A stretch of DNA of 52,133 nucleotides from Candidatus Saccharimonadota bacterium. GTDB taxonomy: Bacteria; Patescibacteriota; Saccharimonadia; Saccharimonadales; JAQGHD01. The stretch lies in the NCBI GenBank assembly GCA_028288965.1, contig JAQGHD010000021.1, positions 1 to 52,133 of the forward strand, read 5' to 3'. A program made the translations under genes and the position numbers. Positions 7,354 to 15,735 of this stretch are shown here, piece by piece. The first letter of the stretch is position 1. Each line of letters opens with the position of its first letter. The notes beneath the pieces were generated by a model. That model ran no database searches, was not told the origin of the DNA, and saw nothing but the letters and a program-made list of their open reading frames with translations.

Positions 7354-7970
7354 GGAAGAATCTCCTCTCCACGTAGCGCCGCATGGACATTGTCGTTAGT
7401 CGGTTTGACGTGATTTTGTCGCATGAACCGACGCGGCTGACGCACCTTAGCGGCAACTTCGATTCGACACTCTGCAGCTAACCGCTCATCGACCACCGAA
7501 ACAACCTTGAGCTCGAGCGGAGTCCAGGTTCGGAACGGACGAAAAACGTCCAGTCTGAGCTCGTATTCGCCTAGCTTGTTGGTCACCATGCTGACCATCC
7601 AGTCAGCTGTGTACGCCTCGATGTTGGCCATGTCGGTACCGGAGAAAAACGCCGGCATACGAACATGTGAGTGCCACTGGAAACGCATCCGTGCCGTGTC
7701 CTCGCCCTGCAGGACCATGTCAGTAATGAAACGACCGAGTGCTATTGGGTCGATTTCTACCGCAGCGGGTTCGGCGGTTTGCTCGAGAATGAAGATGTTG
7801 CTCAGCTGGAGCTGATTTCCCAACCGATCGATCATCCCAAACCCGTTGATCTCCACCGGACAGGCCTGCACATACGCCATGATCTTCTGCCACATCTGGT
7901 ATGGCATGATCAGTGTCGGTGTCGGCATGAACCCCGCGGTTGCCTGATGCATTCCGGATTGATAGGTCAC
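7338..7970 (-). CDS. JAB/MPN+ metalloprotease (deubiquitinase-like)
   Basis: A 210-residue protein with a complete JAMM zinc motif: Glu40 (VEINGFG), His100 and His102 in HSHVRMPAFFSGTD, Ser110 and Asp113, giving H-x-H-x7-S-x2-D exactly. JAB peptidases of Ubl operons trim the Ubl precursor or remove it from targets. The Ubl here ends at its Gly, so no maturation is needed and deconjugation is the more likely role. It overlaps the E2-like gene by 4 bp (ATGA) and the E1 gene by 16 bp, so all are translated from one mRNA. The arrangement resembles PRTRC protein A and the JAB of Bil-type systems. Confidence 0.88.
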   Translation of the reverse strand: MTYQSGMHQATAGFMPTPTLIMPYQMWQKIMAYVQACPVEINGFGMIDRLGNQLQLSNIFILEQTAEPAAVEIDPIALGRFITDMVLQGEDTARMRFQWHSHVRMPAFFSGTDMANIEAYTADWMVSMVTNKLGEYELRLDVFRPFRTWTPLELKVVSVVDERLAAECRIEVAAKVRQPRRFMRQNHVKPTNDNVHAALRGEEILPWEAD

Positions 7971-9337
7971 TTCGCCTCCTTAAAGGCCTCGGGGATCCGG
8001 TACAAGTGCACGTCATTGACCGAGTGCAGACAATCTACTGCCACCTCCACGGCTTCCAGGAACTGGCCTTTATTCAAATTGTTGGAGATCACTGTAGCGC
8101 GATCGCCAAAACAGAAATGGCCATTCCCAAGCCGGTAAGCCGGATAGTAACCATCATCCCAACTTCTCCGAACGCCTGTTCGTAATTCTTTCGCGAACAG
8201 TCTAGGTGAAGCATCGAAGCGTATTTCCCAGTCACCCAGGTCATACACTGTACCTTCGTACACGATCTGCGGCTTCACTAGCACAGCGATGGAGTCATTT
8301 ACCACCCGAACGCCCTCGACGCCACGAAGGTTAAGCAAGCGATCGAACTCGATGTTGAGGTGTGCAAGATCCGGTGGTTCCGTATCCAGCTCCATTTTTT
8401 CAAGCTCAGCCTGAGCTACACGGACTTCATTGCGCTGTCCTTGCAGCAGACGAATTTCTTCACCTGCGTTGCGCAGTCGCTCCTCAACATCTTGCTGATC
8501 CTGGCGCAATTGATCGCGACGGCTTGCAATAACCTGCCCTCGGTTCATTGTTCGGATCTTCCGATACAACGATCGGGCCGCTTGAGGAGCACTGAAGAAC
8601 CGATACGACGGCTCGTGTTGTTGTTCAGTCTGCTCCAGCTCAGTAGCAAACGGGTCAAGAGCCTGATCAGCCCATTGGGCAGCTGCTTCAAGCTCCGTGT
8701 GCACGACCTCAATCTGCTGGTGAGTCGGCATGGTCAGCCGTTTGCGCGCTTTTCTAACCCGAACCGCACTTACCACGTAAAATGGCCAACCAAGCGGCAG
8801 AGCAGTAAAGAACACAGACGGATAAACCCATCCTTCGTTCCACCGGATGTCCAGCAACCCTTCGTGCCGTTTCCGAGACTGCAAGCCATATGAGGCAAAC
8901 AGTATCATTGAAAACAAACCGTAAATGGCGGCCAGGGTCAACGGCACATCCCGCTGCCAGAAATCTCTTCCGACATGGGGGTGGGGGTGCTCTAAGACCA
9001 ACCGGCTACCATCCTTGGCTACGGTTTGCAGATGTTTGACCTCCTGACTATCGAGGGTAACCACACTTATCGGTTGGGTGTGCATGTACAGGATTTCCTT
9101 GGCCAGGAGCATGCGCTTGGTCGGATCATGAACTGAGTTGACCGTTCGCATGAGGTATTCGTGCTCGTGTGAAGTGCGCAGTTGATGCGATTCTGAAACT
9201 GAATACGTAATGCCGCCAACAACTATGAACAAGAAGCCAACTAAGGCCACCAAGATCATGAGTGTGGCGTACCCGCGGTTATTACTCAACCTTGAAGCCA
9301 CGTCATCGTAGTCGAAGTGCCTGGGGCGAAGTACCAT
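7967..9337 (-). CDS. Membrane protein with coiled coil and E2-like C-terminal domain
   Basis: A 456-residue protein opening cassette 2, start ATG 9337 behind AAGGAG. It has a transmembrane segment near residues 24-46, two more near 130-150 and 172-192, a long coiled coil about 205-330, and a C-terminal soluble domain. That domain contains DGYYPAYRLGNGHFCFGD, followed by a helix and AVDCLHSVND. The pattern (Tyr/His-Pro, Gly, then Cys-x-Gly-Asp, then a long helix) matches prokaryotic E2-like domains such as PRTRC protein B; Cys409 would be the Ubl-accepting residue. With the E1, Ubl and JAB genes this makes a full conjugation set, but with the conjugating enzyme tied to the membrane. The E2 assignment is by motif and context only. 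Confidence 0.6.
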   Translation of the reverse strand: MVLRPRHFDYDDVASRLSNNRGYATLMILVALVGFLFIVVGGITYSVSESHQLRTSHEHEYLMRTVNSVHDPTKRMLLAKEILYMHTQPISVVTLDSQEVKHLQTVAKDGSRLVLEHPHPHVGRDFWQRDVPLTLAAIYGLFSMILFASYGLQSRKRHEGLLDIRWNEGWVYPSVFFTALPLGWPFYVVSAVRVRKARKRLTMPTHQQIEVVHTELEAAAQWADQALDPFATELEQTEQQHEPSYRFFSAPQAARSLYRKIRTMNRGQVIASRRDQLRQDQQDVEERLRNAGEEIRLLQGQRNEVRVAQAELEKMELDTEPPDLAHLNIEFDRLLNLRGVEGVRVVNDSIAVLVKPQIVYEGTVYDLGDWEIRFDASPRLFAKELRTGVRRSWDDGYYPAYRLGNGHFCFGDRATVISNNLNKGQFLEAVEVAVDCLHSVNDVHLYRIPEAFKEAK

Positions 9338-9507
9338 GACTATTCTCCTTACAAGTTGCTACTGCCTAGGTGACGGCTCACCGTAATAAGCCAGCACCTA
9401 AGCAGAAAATCTCGTAAGAAGTTACTCGTCTTAAGTTTTTAAATAACAAAAAGCCAGAAACTGACTTTTCAGGGGGTAATTATATAATTATAAATGAATT
9501 AGGTCAA
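9338..9507 (-). promoter_or_regulatory. Promoter and structured leader of cassette 2
   Basis: On the minus strand TTGACC (9507-9502), 17 bases, TATAAT (9484-9479); start near 9472. The ~135-nt leader opens with a small CUGA-AAAG-UCAG hairpin, then GUUAUUUA (9447-9440), and six bases later UAAGACGAG (9433-9425), the complement of the segment at 6366-6358 behind the last gene. A hairpin with CUGCUUAGGUG/CACCUAGGCAG stands before the AAGGAG ribosome-binding site. Confidence 0.8.
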
Positions 9508-9519
9508 TGGGGTTAGCTT

Positions 9520-12201
9520 CTAGCGGAAGCGAATGACGTGTTCGTCGGAGAGATCGCCAGAGACGTCGGCAGACGGCGTCGGATAATGTGAATTTATTGG
9601 AGAGGTTTGCTCGATTGGATGGTCGCTGGTTTTCTTTTTGCGGCGTCGAGTGCGTTTGCGTTTAGGTTTTGGCTCCTCCGAGCCGTTTCCTGAGGGGTGG
9701 CCAGGAGTTATGGAAGCAGGAGTTTCGGGAATTACCTTATTCAATCGATTGCTTATTTCTATCACGAACTGGCTTGGGGTTTGGGGCTTGGCTGGTAGGG
9801 CAGCGCTCGGCGTTGATTTTGATGGTTGCGAAGGGGCTTCCGTAGGAGTGGCCGGTGTAGTCGGGGCGCCGCGGTTGGCATCATCGGGTCGGGGCGCCCG
9901 CGGGCGAGTTGGGCGGACTGGCTCGAGCTTTGGTGTGCCGACGTAGCGCTCTTGGACAAAACTTTCTATGTCTGCTCGATTAACAGCGTAGGTACGGCGA
10001 GTGTGTTCGATAATCTGGGGGCTGTAATCGGTAGGGGCCGGCGGCAAATCCAGGGTAGTGGCCGAAAAGGCTTGGGCTTTTTCGCCCTCAATGGTCATGC
10101 TAATGGCAAAATGGCGGTTGTGCATGTGCACCAGGTCGTATTCTAAAAAGTTCGGCTCAAAGTACTTCATCATGGTGCGGGAATCGTCAGCGCTCATACG
10201 AAAACCAATGATCGAGCCAACGTTACCAAACACGGCGTCCTTGACGGTCATGTCCATCTGGGCAATGTACTGGTTGGCGACAGTTAAGTTGAGGCCGTAC
10301 TTGCGAGCCTCGGATAGAATAGTGGCAAAGGACTCCGTGGCAAAGTTCTGGAATTCATCCACATAGAGGTAGAACGGATGCCGCTCTTCAATGCCAATGT
10401 CGGCCCGGCTCATGGCCGCCAGCTGGATTTTGGTTACCAGCAGGGCACCCAGTAGTGCGGCGTTGTCTTCGCCAATCAGCCCGCGCGACAGGTTTACAAT
10501 CAAAATTTTGCGCTCATCCATGATTTTACGGATATTAAAGCTGCTCTTGGGCTGGCCAATAATGTTGCGCACCGTCGGATTAGCCGTAAAGGCGCCCACC
10601 TTGTTTAATACCGGCGCCACGGCTTCGGCGGCGAATTTATCGTTCCAGCTGGCAAATTCTACGGTCCAGAAGTTTTTGACCACTGGGTCTTGCACGTAGC
10701 TGAGCACCTCGTTGCGGAATTTCTTATCGGTTAATATGCGCGTAATGTCCAGCATGGTGGCCTGCGGGTAGTCGAGTAGCGCCAACAGACTGTAGCGCAA
10801 AATGTATTCCAGGCGCGGGCCCCACGACTCAAACATGCGCTTCAGCACACCGATGAGCTCAGAGGTGGTGTGAGTCTTGAGCTTTTCGTCGTAGACTTCC
10901 ATGGGGTTAAAGGCAATCGGAAAGTCAGTGTCAGCCGGGTTAAAATATATAACGTCTTTGATACGATCTTCTGGTATCCGGCGCAAAATGTTCAGCGCGT
11001 AGTCACCATGTGGGTCGATCACCGCAAAGCCGTAGGGATGATCAATTTCCGAGATGGTCAAAAGCTCTAGCAAGGCCGATTTACCGACACCGGTCTGTCC
11101 AATAATGTACAAGTGCCGGCCGCGGTCTACCCGGGGCATACCAAACATGGTGTTATGTCCCCGGAAGTTAGTAACGGCAATTGGGCTGACCAAATCACGC
11201 GTAGCCTCTGTTACCAGCGGCAAATTAGCCGGCGGCTCAGCTGTTTTGGCGCTGGCCCACAAAATGTTGGGCGTTTCCACGTTGGTATGCGGCAGGTGAT
11301 ATAAACTCGCCAGTTCTTCAATGTTACAAATCAGGCCCTTACTCTCAAAGGCACGAGCGTGATACTGATGAATAAAGTGATTGCCGGTGCCCAGGTACTT
11401 CAGTACAAAGCCGTTTAAGTAGGTACCATTGAACTGCTTAAAGCTGGCGCCAATAGCCTGGATGCGCATGCGGGCTTGAGCCTCGGTGCCGTGGCCCCGG
11501 TAAATAATGCGGATCTTGGTTTCATAAGCTAGTTTGTGGCTTTTTTCTTCGGCAGCACTGGCTCGGGCCGTGTCAAACTCGGTCAGCTTGGGCGGCGCAG
11601 CGGCCGTCGGCGAGGTCGATAAAATCTTAAGCAGGTTAGTTGAGCCGCCGCGTTTTTTGGCCACATATTTTTCACTGCTTTTATACCAATTGTCTTTGGC
11701 CGGACGGATCAGCACCTGCAGCCAGGCTTCCTCGTTACCTTCAAACTGGGCCAGACCGGCGGTAATAGCAGCCAGCGGGTCAACCTCAAAGCTGGGAAAC
11801 GTCCTCAGCGGTAAGGCATCGTCTGCTGTAAAGCGCAGCTCGGCCGATAGCTGTGAGGTGTAATCGCTCGACGGCACAGCATAGTCCACCACTTCGCTAA
11901 TGTTCACCTCTGGGTACTGGGCATAAATCTGCTCCTCTACAAAAGCTTTCAGATGTTCCGGCACCCACACATAGAAGCAAATGCGCTTGTTTTGGACAGC
12001 TATTTCAAAGCTGAGCGTGTCGCGCAGCGCCGCTTGAAACATTTTTTTCTCTGAGCTCAGGAGGCCGTGCAAGCTGGCAAACATTTGCTCAGCAGCTAGT
12101 TCCTTCTTTTCGTTGGTGCGCGGAATCTGTAGGAGCAGGACAACGCCATCGGGTCGGAGGGGTGGGGAAGCAGCAAGGCTACGCCGCAGGGGATTTTGCA
12201 T
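9520..12201 (-). CDS. VirD4/TraG-like type IV secretion/coupling ATPase
   Basis: An 893-residue P-loop ATPase. I start it at ATG 12201 (MQNPLRRSL), ten bases after a TATAAT on the minus strand, rather than further upstream. The first ~400 residues form a mixed domain seen with type IV secretion ATPases. Then come Walker A IIGQTGVGKSALLELL, AVIDPHGDY, Walker B FYLYVDEFQNF, and the VirD4/TraM-recognition pattern NQYIAQMD. The C-terminal ~140 residues are Pro/Thr-rich and end in a Lys/Arg tail (KPKRKRTRRRKKK). Proteins of this kind in CPR genomes are thought to power pili or export of DNA or protein at the membrane. No other T4SS gene is in this window. It sits between cassettes 2 and 3, with core-like promoter style. 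Confidence 0.8.
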   Translation of the reverse strand: MQNPLRRSLAASPPLRPDGVVLLLQIPRTNEKKELAAEQMFASLHGLLSSEKKMFQAALRDTLSFEIAVQNKRICFYVWVPEHLKAFVEEQIYAQYPEVNISEVVDYAVPSSDYTSQLSAELRFTADDALPLRTFPSFEVDPLAAITAGLAQFEGNEEAWLQVLIRPAKDNWYKSSEKYVAKKRGGSTNLLKILSTSPTAAAPPKLTEFDTARASAAEEKSHKLAYETKIRIIYRGHGTEAQARMRIQAIGASFKQFNGTYLNGFVLKYLGTGNHFIHQYHARAFESKGLICNIEELASLYHLPHTNVETPNILWASAKTAEPPANLPLVTEATRDLVSPIAVTNFRGHNTMFGMPRVDRGRHLYIIGQTGVGKSALLELLTISEIDHPYGFAVIDPHGDYALNILRRIPEDRIKDVIYFNPADTDFPIAFNPMEVYDEKLKTHTTSELIGVLKRMFESWGPRLEYILRYSLLALLDYPQATMLDITRILTDKKFRNEVLSYVQDPVVKNFWTVEFASWNDKFAAEAVAPVLNKVGAFTANPTVRNIIGQPKSSFNIRKIMDERKILIVNLSRGLIGEDNAALLGALLVTKIQLAAMSRADIGIEERHPFYLYVDEFQNFATESFATILSEARKYGLNLTVANQYIAQMDMTVKDAVFGNVGSIIGFRMSADDSRTMMKYFEPNFLEYDLVHMHNRHFAISMTIEGEKAQAFSATTLDLPPAPTDYSPQIIEHTRRTYAVNRADIESFVQERYVGTPKLEPVRPTRPRAPRPDDANRGAPTTPATPTEAPSQPSKSTPSAALPAKPQTPSQFVIEISNRLNKVIPETPASITPGHPSGNGSEEPKPKRKRTRRRKKKTSDHPIEQTSPINSHYPTPSADVSGDLSDEHVIRFR

Positions 12202-12549
12202 ATGTTTTATTATACCTGGTTTTAATATAGTTATTATACTATAAATCCTTATATTTATCAATATGCTAATCAATCCTTTTGCATTTTTACAACTTTTATT
12301 AAATAACTTGTATTTTATTGACATCAGCAGTAAAATATGGACACCTAACCAAAGGTGAGGAACATTCATCCGCGAGGAGAAATAGTTAATCCCAAATGGT
12401 CGGCGTACCCACTGTAGGTCCGTTAAGGTGCTAAGGCACTCCAGCAGACTTCGGCGGGGGAGTTATTTAACAGATCGCACTGCAAAACACAGCTAAAGCC
12501 AAGAGGACTCTTCGGGGTCTTGTTACCGCCTCAATGTAAGGAGCTAGTC
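12202..12549 (+). promoter_or_regulatory. Promoter and structured leader of cassette 3
   Basis: TTGTAT (12308-12313), 17 bases and TAAAAT (12331-12336) predict a start near 12343. The leader of about 205 nt begins with hairpin CACC-UAACCAAA-GGUG (12342-12357). It later holds GUUAUUUA (12462-12469) and, five bases on, UCGCACUGCA (12475-12484), the complement of 14716-14725 behind the last gene. A hairpin with a UUCG loop (about 12500-12525) precedes UAAGGAG and the ATG at 12550. Bases 12202-12300 are AT-rich and hold the minus-strand promoter of the ATPase gene (TATAAT at 12214-12209). Confidence 0.75.
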
Positions 12550-14220
12550 ATGAGCAGAAGCAGGAAAGTATTCCTGTTACCTCTGGTCATTACGCTGCTC
12601 GCTGTAGCAATGAGTTCGGCCAGTATGCAGGCAAGCGCAGACAGCGCAACTGCTACAACACCGACCACAGCGTCGACAGCCGGAACACCACCCGCCCCGC
12701 AGGCAACATCAGCCTGCATTTCCCAGCCAGTCCCCACCACAGCTGATACCCCGTTTACCACCGACACGCAACAACGCGTACAGGCGGCCCAACGAGCGGT
12801 ACCAGCCGAGTTCAAATCGGAAATGCCGCCTAGCAATCCGGCCGCACCCCTGTCGGCTACGACACACCTCCCGGCCACCCTGAACGAACCCGTCGTTCTG
12901 TCTGGCTTGGTGGCGGTGCAGCTACAAGGAACACGAGCTGGAGCCGCTCAGGCATCCAACCGGGCTCAGAAGCTGTTCGCCAATGGTTTGTCCAACACGG
13001 ACGTCGTTGTTGAACAGGGAGATGACACCGTACGGACCAGTCTGGTGCTTAACAACGCTGGCGCACCCCGCCAGTTCCAATTCTCGTTTGCGCCGATTTG
13101 CGCCGACGGGAAGAGCACCAGCCCCAATACGATCCACCTGGAACAGGGCCGCGACGGCAACGTTCAGGTGATTTCGGACAACGGGCTCGATGAACACGCT
13201 ATTGGCGTGGCGTACAAGCCGTGGGCAGTTGACGCCGTCGGTAAGCGTTTGGCAACATCGTATCGAATCAGCGGCAACACGCTGACTCAACGTGTCGATG
13301 TCAAGAACGCGGTATTCCCGGTGGTCGCTGACCCGACCTACTACGCCATGACCTGCGACGCCGGGTACTACACGTCTGCGTCGGCAGATCAGTTCGTGGA
13401 CTTCGGGTACTGCCCAGTGTGGGCCTGGTTCTATGCCGCAAGGGGATATACTCCCGTGCGCGCCTACGCTCCCCACATCTACAACGACCGCAAGTACGTC
13501 TACGTTGACCAGGGAGGCGACTGTTCACATGCTCCTGACACAGGACTGAATTTCGATTTCTCGGTTCCGTGTCGAGCCCACGACTACTGCTATGACCTGC
13601 TCAGAGCGGCCATGGGTGGCGTCGTAAAGTCAGCGTGCGACAATCTTTTCCTCGCGCTGATGAACGATGACTGCAACGACCGTACCTTTCCTGGTACTGG
13701 TGCCGCCTGTCGGTTCATTGCCAAAACGTACTACGACGCTGTCGGATTGGTCGGCAGCCCGGCGAAATTCAATTCGCCTTACCTGCACTTGGTGGCGTCG
13801 CACAGTAGTAAGTGTGCCGACATCAACAACAAGAACGGTGGAGCAGTCCAGTCGTTTGCGGTACTCCAGCAGTACGGCTGCTCGGGAGGTAGCAACCAGA
13901 CCTTCCGGTTCTTCAAGTACGACAACGCCGGCACCTACACCATCCAGTCGCTGATAAACACCGGCAACTGCTTGGCGCGGGACTGGAACAAGTACAGCCA
14001 GGAATGGATTATCTGGACGGAATACTGCACAGCACTTCGCTCCGTTGCGAACTCCATCTGGAGGCCGCGGGGCATCAACTACCACAACCAGTATTCCATC
14101 TTCCTGTCCGGGCAATTGGTGTGCTGGGATGTGCCGTACTCCTCGTTGTTCGACGAAGTGTGGATAATCACTTATCCATGCTCGGAGACCAGCAACGAGG
14201 TTTGGTACATGAGACGTTAA
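12550..14220 (+). CDS. Secreted phospholipase A2 with ricin-type lectin domain
   Basis: A 556-residue exported protein. ATG 12550 is preferred because TAAGGAG lies seven bases upstream and a signal peptide follows (MSRSRKVFLLPLVITLLAVA...ASA). A Thr/Ala/Pro-rich stretch and a ~200-residue unknown domain come first. Residues about 325-385 contain VPCRAHDYCYDLL: His344-Asp345 flanked by Cys341 and Cys347 is the catalytic signature of the prokaryotic/fungal phospholipase A2 family. Many further cysteines suggest disulfides. The C-terminus (about 410-555) has ricin-B-like features (KCADINNKNGGAVQ ... NQTFRF, NCLARDWN), a sugar-binding fold. It should hydrolyse phospholipids outside the cell after glycan binding. 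For an epibiont this would suit attack on, or feeding from, a host cell. GC-rich, Actinobacteria-like codon use. Confidence 0.8.
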   Translation: MSRSRKVFLLPLVITLLAVAMSSASMQASADSATATTPTTASTAGTPPAPQATSACISQPVPTTADTPFTTDTQQRVQAAQRAVPAEFKSEMPPSNPAAPLSATTHLPATLNEPVVLSGLVAVQLQGTRAGAAQASNRAQKLFANGLSNTDVVVEQGDDTVRTSLVLNNAGAPRQFQFSFAPICADGKSTSPNTIHLEQGRDGNVQVISDNGLDEHAIGVAYKPWAVDAVGKRLATSYRISGNTLTQRVDVKNAVFPVVADPTYYAMTCDAGYYTSASADQFVDFGYCPVWAWFYAARGYTPVRAYAPHIYNDRKYVYVDQGGDCSHAPDTGLNFDFSVPCRAHDYCYDLLRAAMGGVVKSACDNLFLALMNDDCNDRTFPGTGAACRFIAKTYYDAVGLVGSPAKFNSPYLHLVASHSSKCADINNKNGGAVQSFAVLQQYGCSGGSNQTFRFFKYDNAGTYTIQSLINTGNCLARDWNKYSQEWIIWTEYCTALRSVANSIWRPRGINYHNQYSIFLSGQLVCWDVPYSSLFDEVWIITYPCSETSNEVWYMRR

Positions 14221-14232
14221 GAAAGAGGAGAG

Positions 14233-14664
14233 ATGCTCGACGAATTGAAACATCGGCCCGGCAAGGCATTCCTTGCAGGGATAATCGCTACCGTGATCGG
14301 CTGGATAGCCCTCACCCTGGTGTGGTGGAAGGACAGCAAGGCTGGTTTGCTAATCGGCCTGGTGCTCGTCCTGGCTTGTGTAGGTGGAAAGCTGACAAGC
14401 ACTCGTCGCTGGAGCGGCTTCTGGTTCTTGACCAGCAGTTTGGTTACCCACCTACTCTTGTTCACTCTGAGTATTCAGCTCACCCACCCCGGCGACGGAC
14501 TGTGGATCATCGGGCTGATACTCCTAGCAGGCGGTGCCGCTGTGATGTACGCTGTCGCGTTCGTTATTGGTGGAAGCTTCTCCAGAACTGGCAAGAGCCA
14601 GTCCGTGACGAGTAGACCACCCCACGACAACGACTTGCTTCCAGGTAGGCCGCGGCGACGCTAA
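14233..14664 (+). CDS. Four-helix membrane protein downstream of phospholipase
   Basis: A 143-residue protein starting at ATG 14233 behind GAAAGAGGAGAG, only 12 bp after the phospholipase stop. It has about four hydrophobic segments (AFLAGIIATVIGWIALTLVW, AGLLIGLVLVLACVGG, a third around FWFLTSSLVTHLLLFTLSI, and WIIGLILLAGGAAVMYAVAFVIG) and a basic, polar tail. No family recognised. Co-transcription with a secreted lipase, in the same order as the secreted/membrane pair of cassette 4, suggests protection of the producer's membrane or help in export. This is inference from position only. Confidence 0.75.
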   Translation: MLDELKHRPGKAFLAGIIATVIGWIALTLVWWKDSKAGLLIGLVLVLACVGGKLTSTRRWSGFWFLTSSLVTHLLLFTLSIQLTHPGDGLWIIGLILLAGGAAVMYAVAFVIGGSFSRTGKSQSVTSRPPHDNDLLPGRPRRR

Positions 14665-14715
14665 CCGAGTAACCAGCAATGGGGCGGTCCTGTCAAGGAT
14701 GACGGGAAACAGTTA

Positions 14716-14725
14716 TGCAGTGCGA
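14716..14725 (+). other. 3' pairing segment, cassette 3
   Basis: UGCAGUGCGA, exact complement of UCGCACUGCA in the leader at 12475-12484, lying just before the terminal hairpin. Confidence 0.7.
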
Positions 14726-14728
14726 AGC

Positions 14729-14812
14729 AATAAGAGTGAGAGCGGGCGAATGTGTCGAGGGTCGCAAACAGCGATCAAACCCTCGGCACATTCCGCCCGC
14801 AATCCTCTTATT
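14729..14812 (+). ncRNA. Long 3'-UTR hairpin of cassette 3
   Basis: AAUAAGAG pairs with CUCUUAUU at the ends, then GCGGGCG/CGCCCGC, GAAUGUG/CACAUUC, CGAGGGU/ACCCUCG, and CGC/GCG around a short loop. A five-base bulge AUCAA (14774-14778) interrupts the 3' arm near the top. It is not followed by a U-tract, so it is not an intrinsic terminator. The ribozyme starts where it ends. A hairpin with the same top and bulge position occurs at 16112-16185. Confidence 0.85.
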
Positions 14813-14885
14813 AATTTGATCAACGAATAGCACCAATAAGGTGAAGAGTCGTTCTGATGAGCTGTATACAGCGAAATCAAATTTA
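14811..14885 (+). ncRNA. Hammerhead ribozyme, type III, cassette 3
   Basis: Stem III UUUGA/UCAAA (14815-14819 with 14877-14881, extendable by two A-U pairs), cleavage triplet AUC with the cut after 14821, stem I AACGA/UCGUU with internal loop AUAG/AAGAG and distal CACC/GGUG, core CUGAUGAG at 14854-14861, stem II CUG-UAUA-CAG, then CGAAA. All conserved core bases are present. The stem I internal loop and the stem II loop are placed for the loop-loop contact known to speed natural hammerheads. Confidence 0.93.
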
Positions 14886-14932
14886 TAATCTAACCCATAA
14901 ACTTGCGTTGTTATAATTATTATTAAATAGTA

Positions 14933-15174
14933 TTGACATTAGCTATCTATTAGGTATAGACTTCGCTTGACACACCTACGTGAGACATTCTCACTTGATG
15001 AAAGGAAAGAAAAGTTTCCGTACGGCGCAGTCACCCATCTGGGAAAGACGTGAGGCTTACATAGCTGACACTTTTCCTAGAAGGAGTTATTTACCAGACT
15101 GCTAACTGAATTTCCTGCAATGCCCACCTTGGGAATGCTTGTTCAAGCATTCCATCCGCCTCTAAGGAGGGGCA
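14933..15174 (+). promoter_or_regulatory. Promoter and structured leader of cassette 4
   Basis: TTGACA (14933-14938), 16 bases, TATAGA (14955-14960); start near 14967. The ~205-nt leader has GUGAGA-CAU-UCUCAC (14980-14994), GGAAA/UUUCC, GUUAUUUA (15086-15093) followed after five bases by CUGCUAACU (15099-15107), which complements 16052-16060, and a perfect 10-bp hairpin GGAAUGCUUG-UU-CAAGCAUUCC before AAGGAGGGGC and the ATG at 15175. Bases 14886-14932 between ribozyme and promoter are AT-rich with nothing else visible. Confidence 0.8.
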
Positions 15175-15696
15175 ATGTCCAAAACCAAGCTGATCCTGGC
15201 CGCCCTTGTGGTTGCCATGGTCGCATCCGTTGCGGCACCCGCCGTTGCGGCAACCCCCAAGCACCAAACGCCCAGCATGCCCATCATGTCTGCGCAGCAA
15301 GCCAAAGAGCTCGTTGCTGCCAGCAACGCTGCCCTCAAGGCCTCGCCTCACGCTGCAGCACTTGTTGCTGTTCGCGACGCGGCCCTGAACGTGGCTCAGA
15401 ACACCGGTTCCGGTGCTACTCCACTGATGGCCAAGCACTGTGCCTGGGCCGAGTGCTCGTACTACTTCAACCGAAACGAGACGTGGAAGATCTCGCACGC
15501 CGGCCTCGTCGGAGTGGCAGTCTTGGCATTCTTGCCCGGCCCGCTGAAGCTCCTGGCCATCGCGGTCTTCGCGTACATCGTCTACGTCGCGGACAAAGCC
15601 GTGCACGATCACAAGTGCATCAAGCTGAACTTCCTGGTGTGGCCGACCTACTCGCTCATCGGCGTGTACGAGTACCTCACCTATCACTGCTGGTAA
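15175..15696 (+). CDS. Small secreted protein, possible bacteriocin-like effector
   Basis: A 173-residue protein with a clear signal peptide (MSKTKLILAALVVAMVASVAAPAVAA) and strong AAGGAGG site. The mature N-terminal half is helical and Ala-rich. The second half begins KHCAWAECSYYFNRNETWKI and continues with a hydrophobic stretch (GLVGVAVLAFLPGPLKLLAIAVFAYIVYVAD) and two late cysteines. A Cys, a Tyr/Phe-Asn-Arg-x-Glu-Thr segment and a glycine-rich hydrophobic hairpin resemble small exported proteins of Actinobacteria that I recall as uncharacterised, some suspected bacteriocins. The following gene encodes a tiny membrane protein, an arrangement typical of toxin/immunity pairs. Function not proven. 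Confidence 0.75.
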   Translation: MSKTKLILAALVVAMVASVAAPAVAATPKHQTPSMPIMSAQQAKELVAASNAALKASPHAAALVAVRDAALNVAQNTGSGATPLMAKHCAWAECSYYFNRNETWKISHAGLVGVAVLAFLPGPLKLLAIAVFAYIVYVADKAVHDHKCIKLNFLVWPTYSLIGVYEYLTYHCW

Positions 15697-15735
15697 CAGC
15701 AACCCGGAGGTCTAACCACCAGATCGGAGAAAGAA

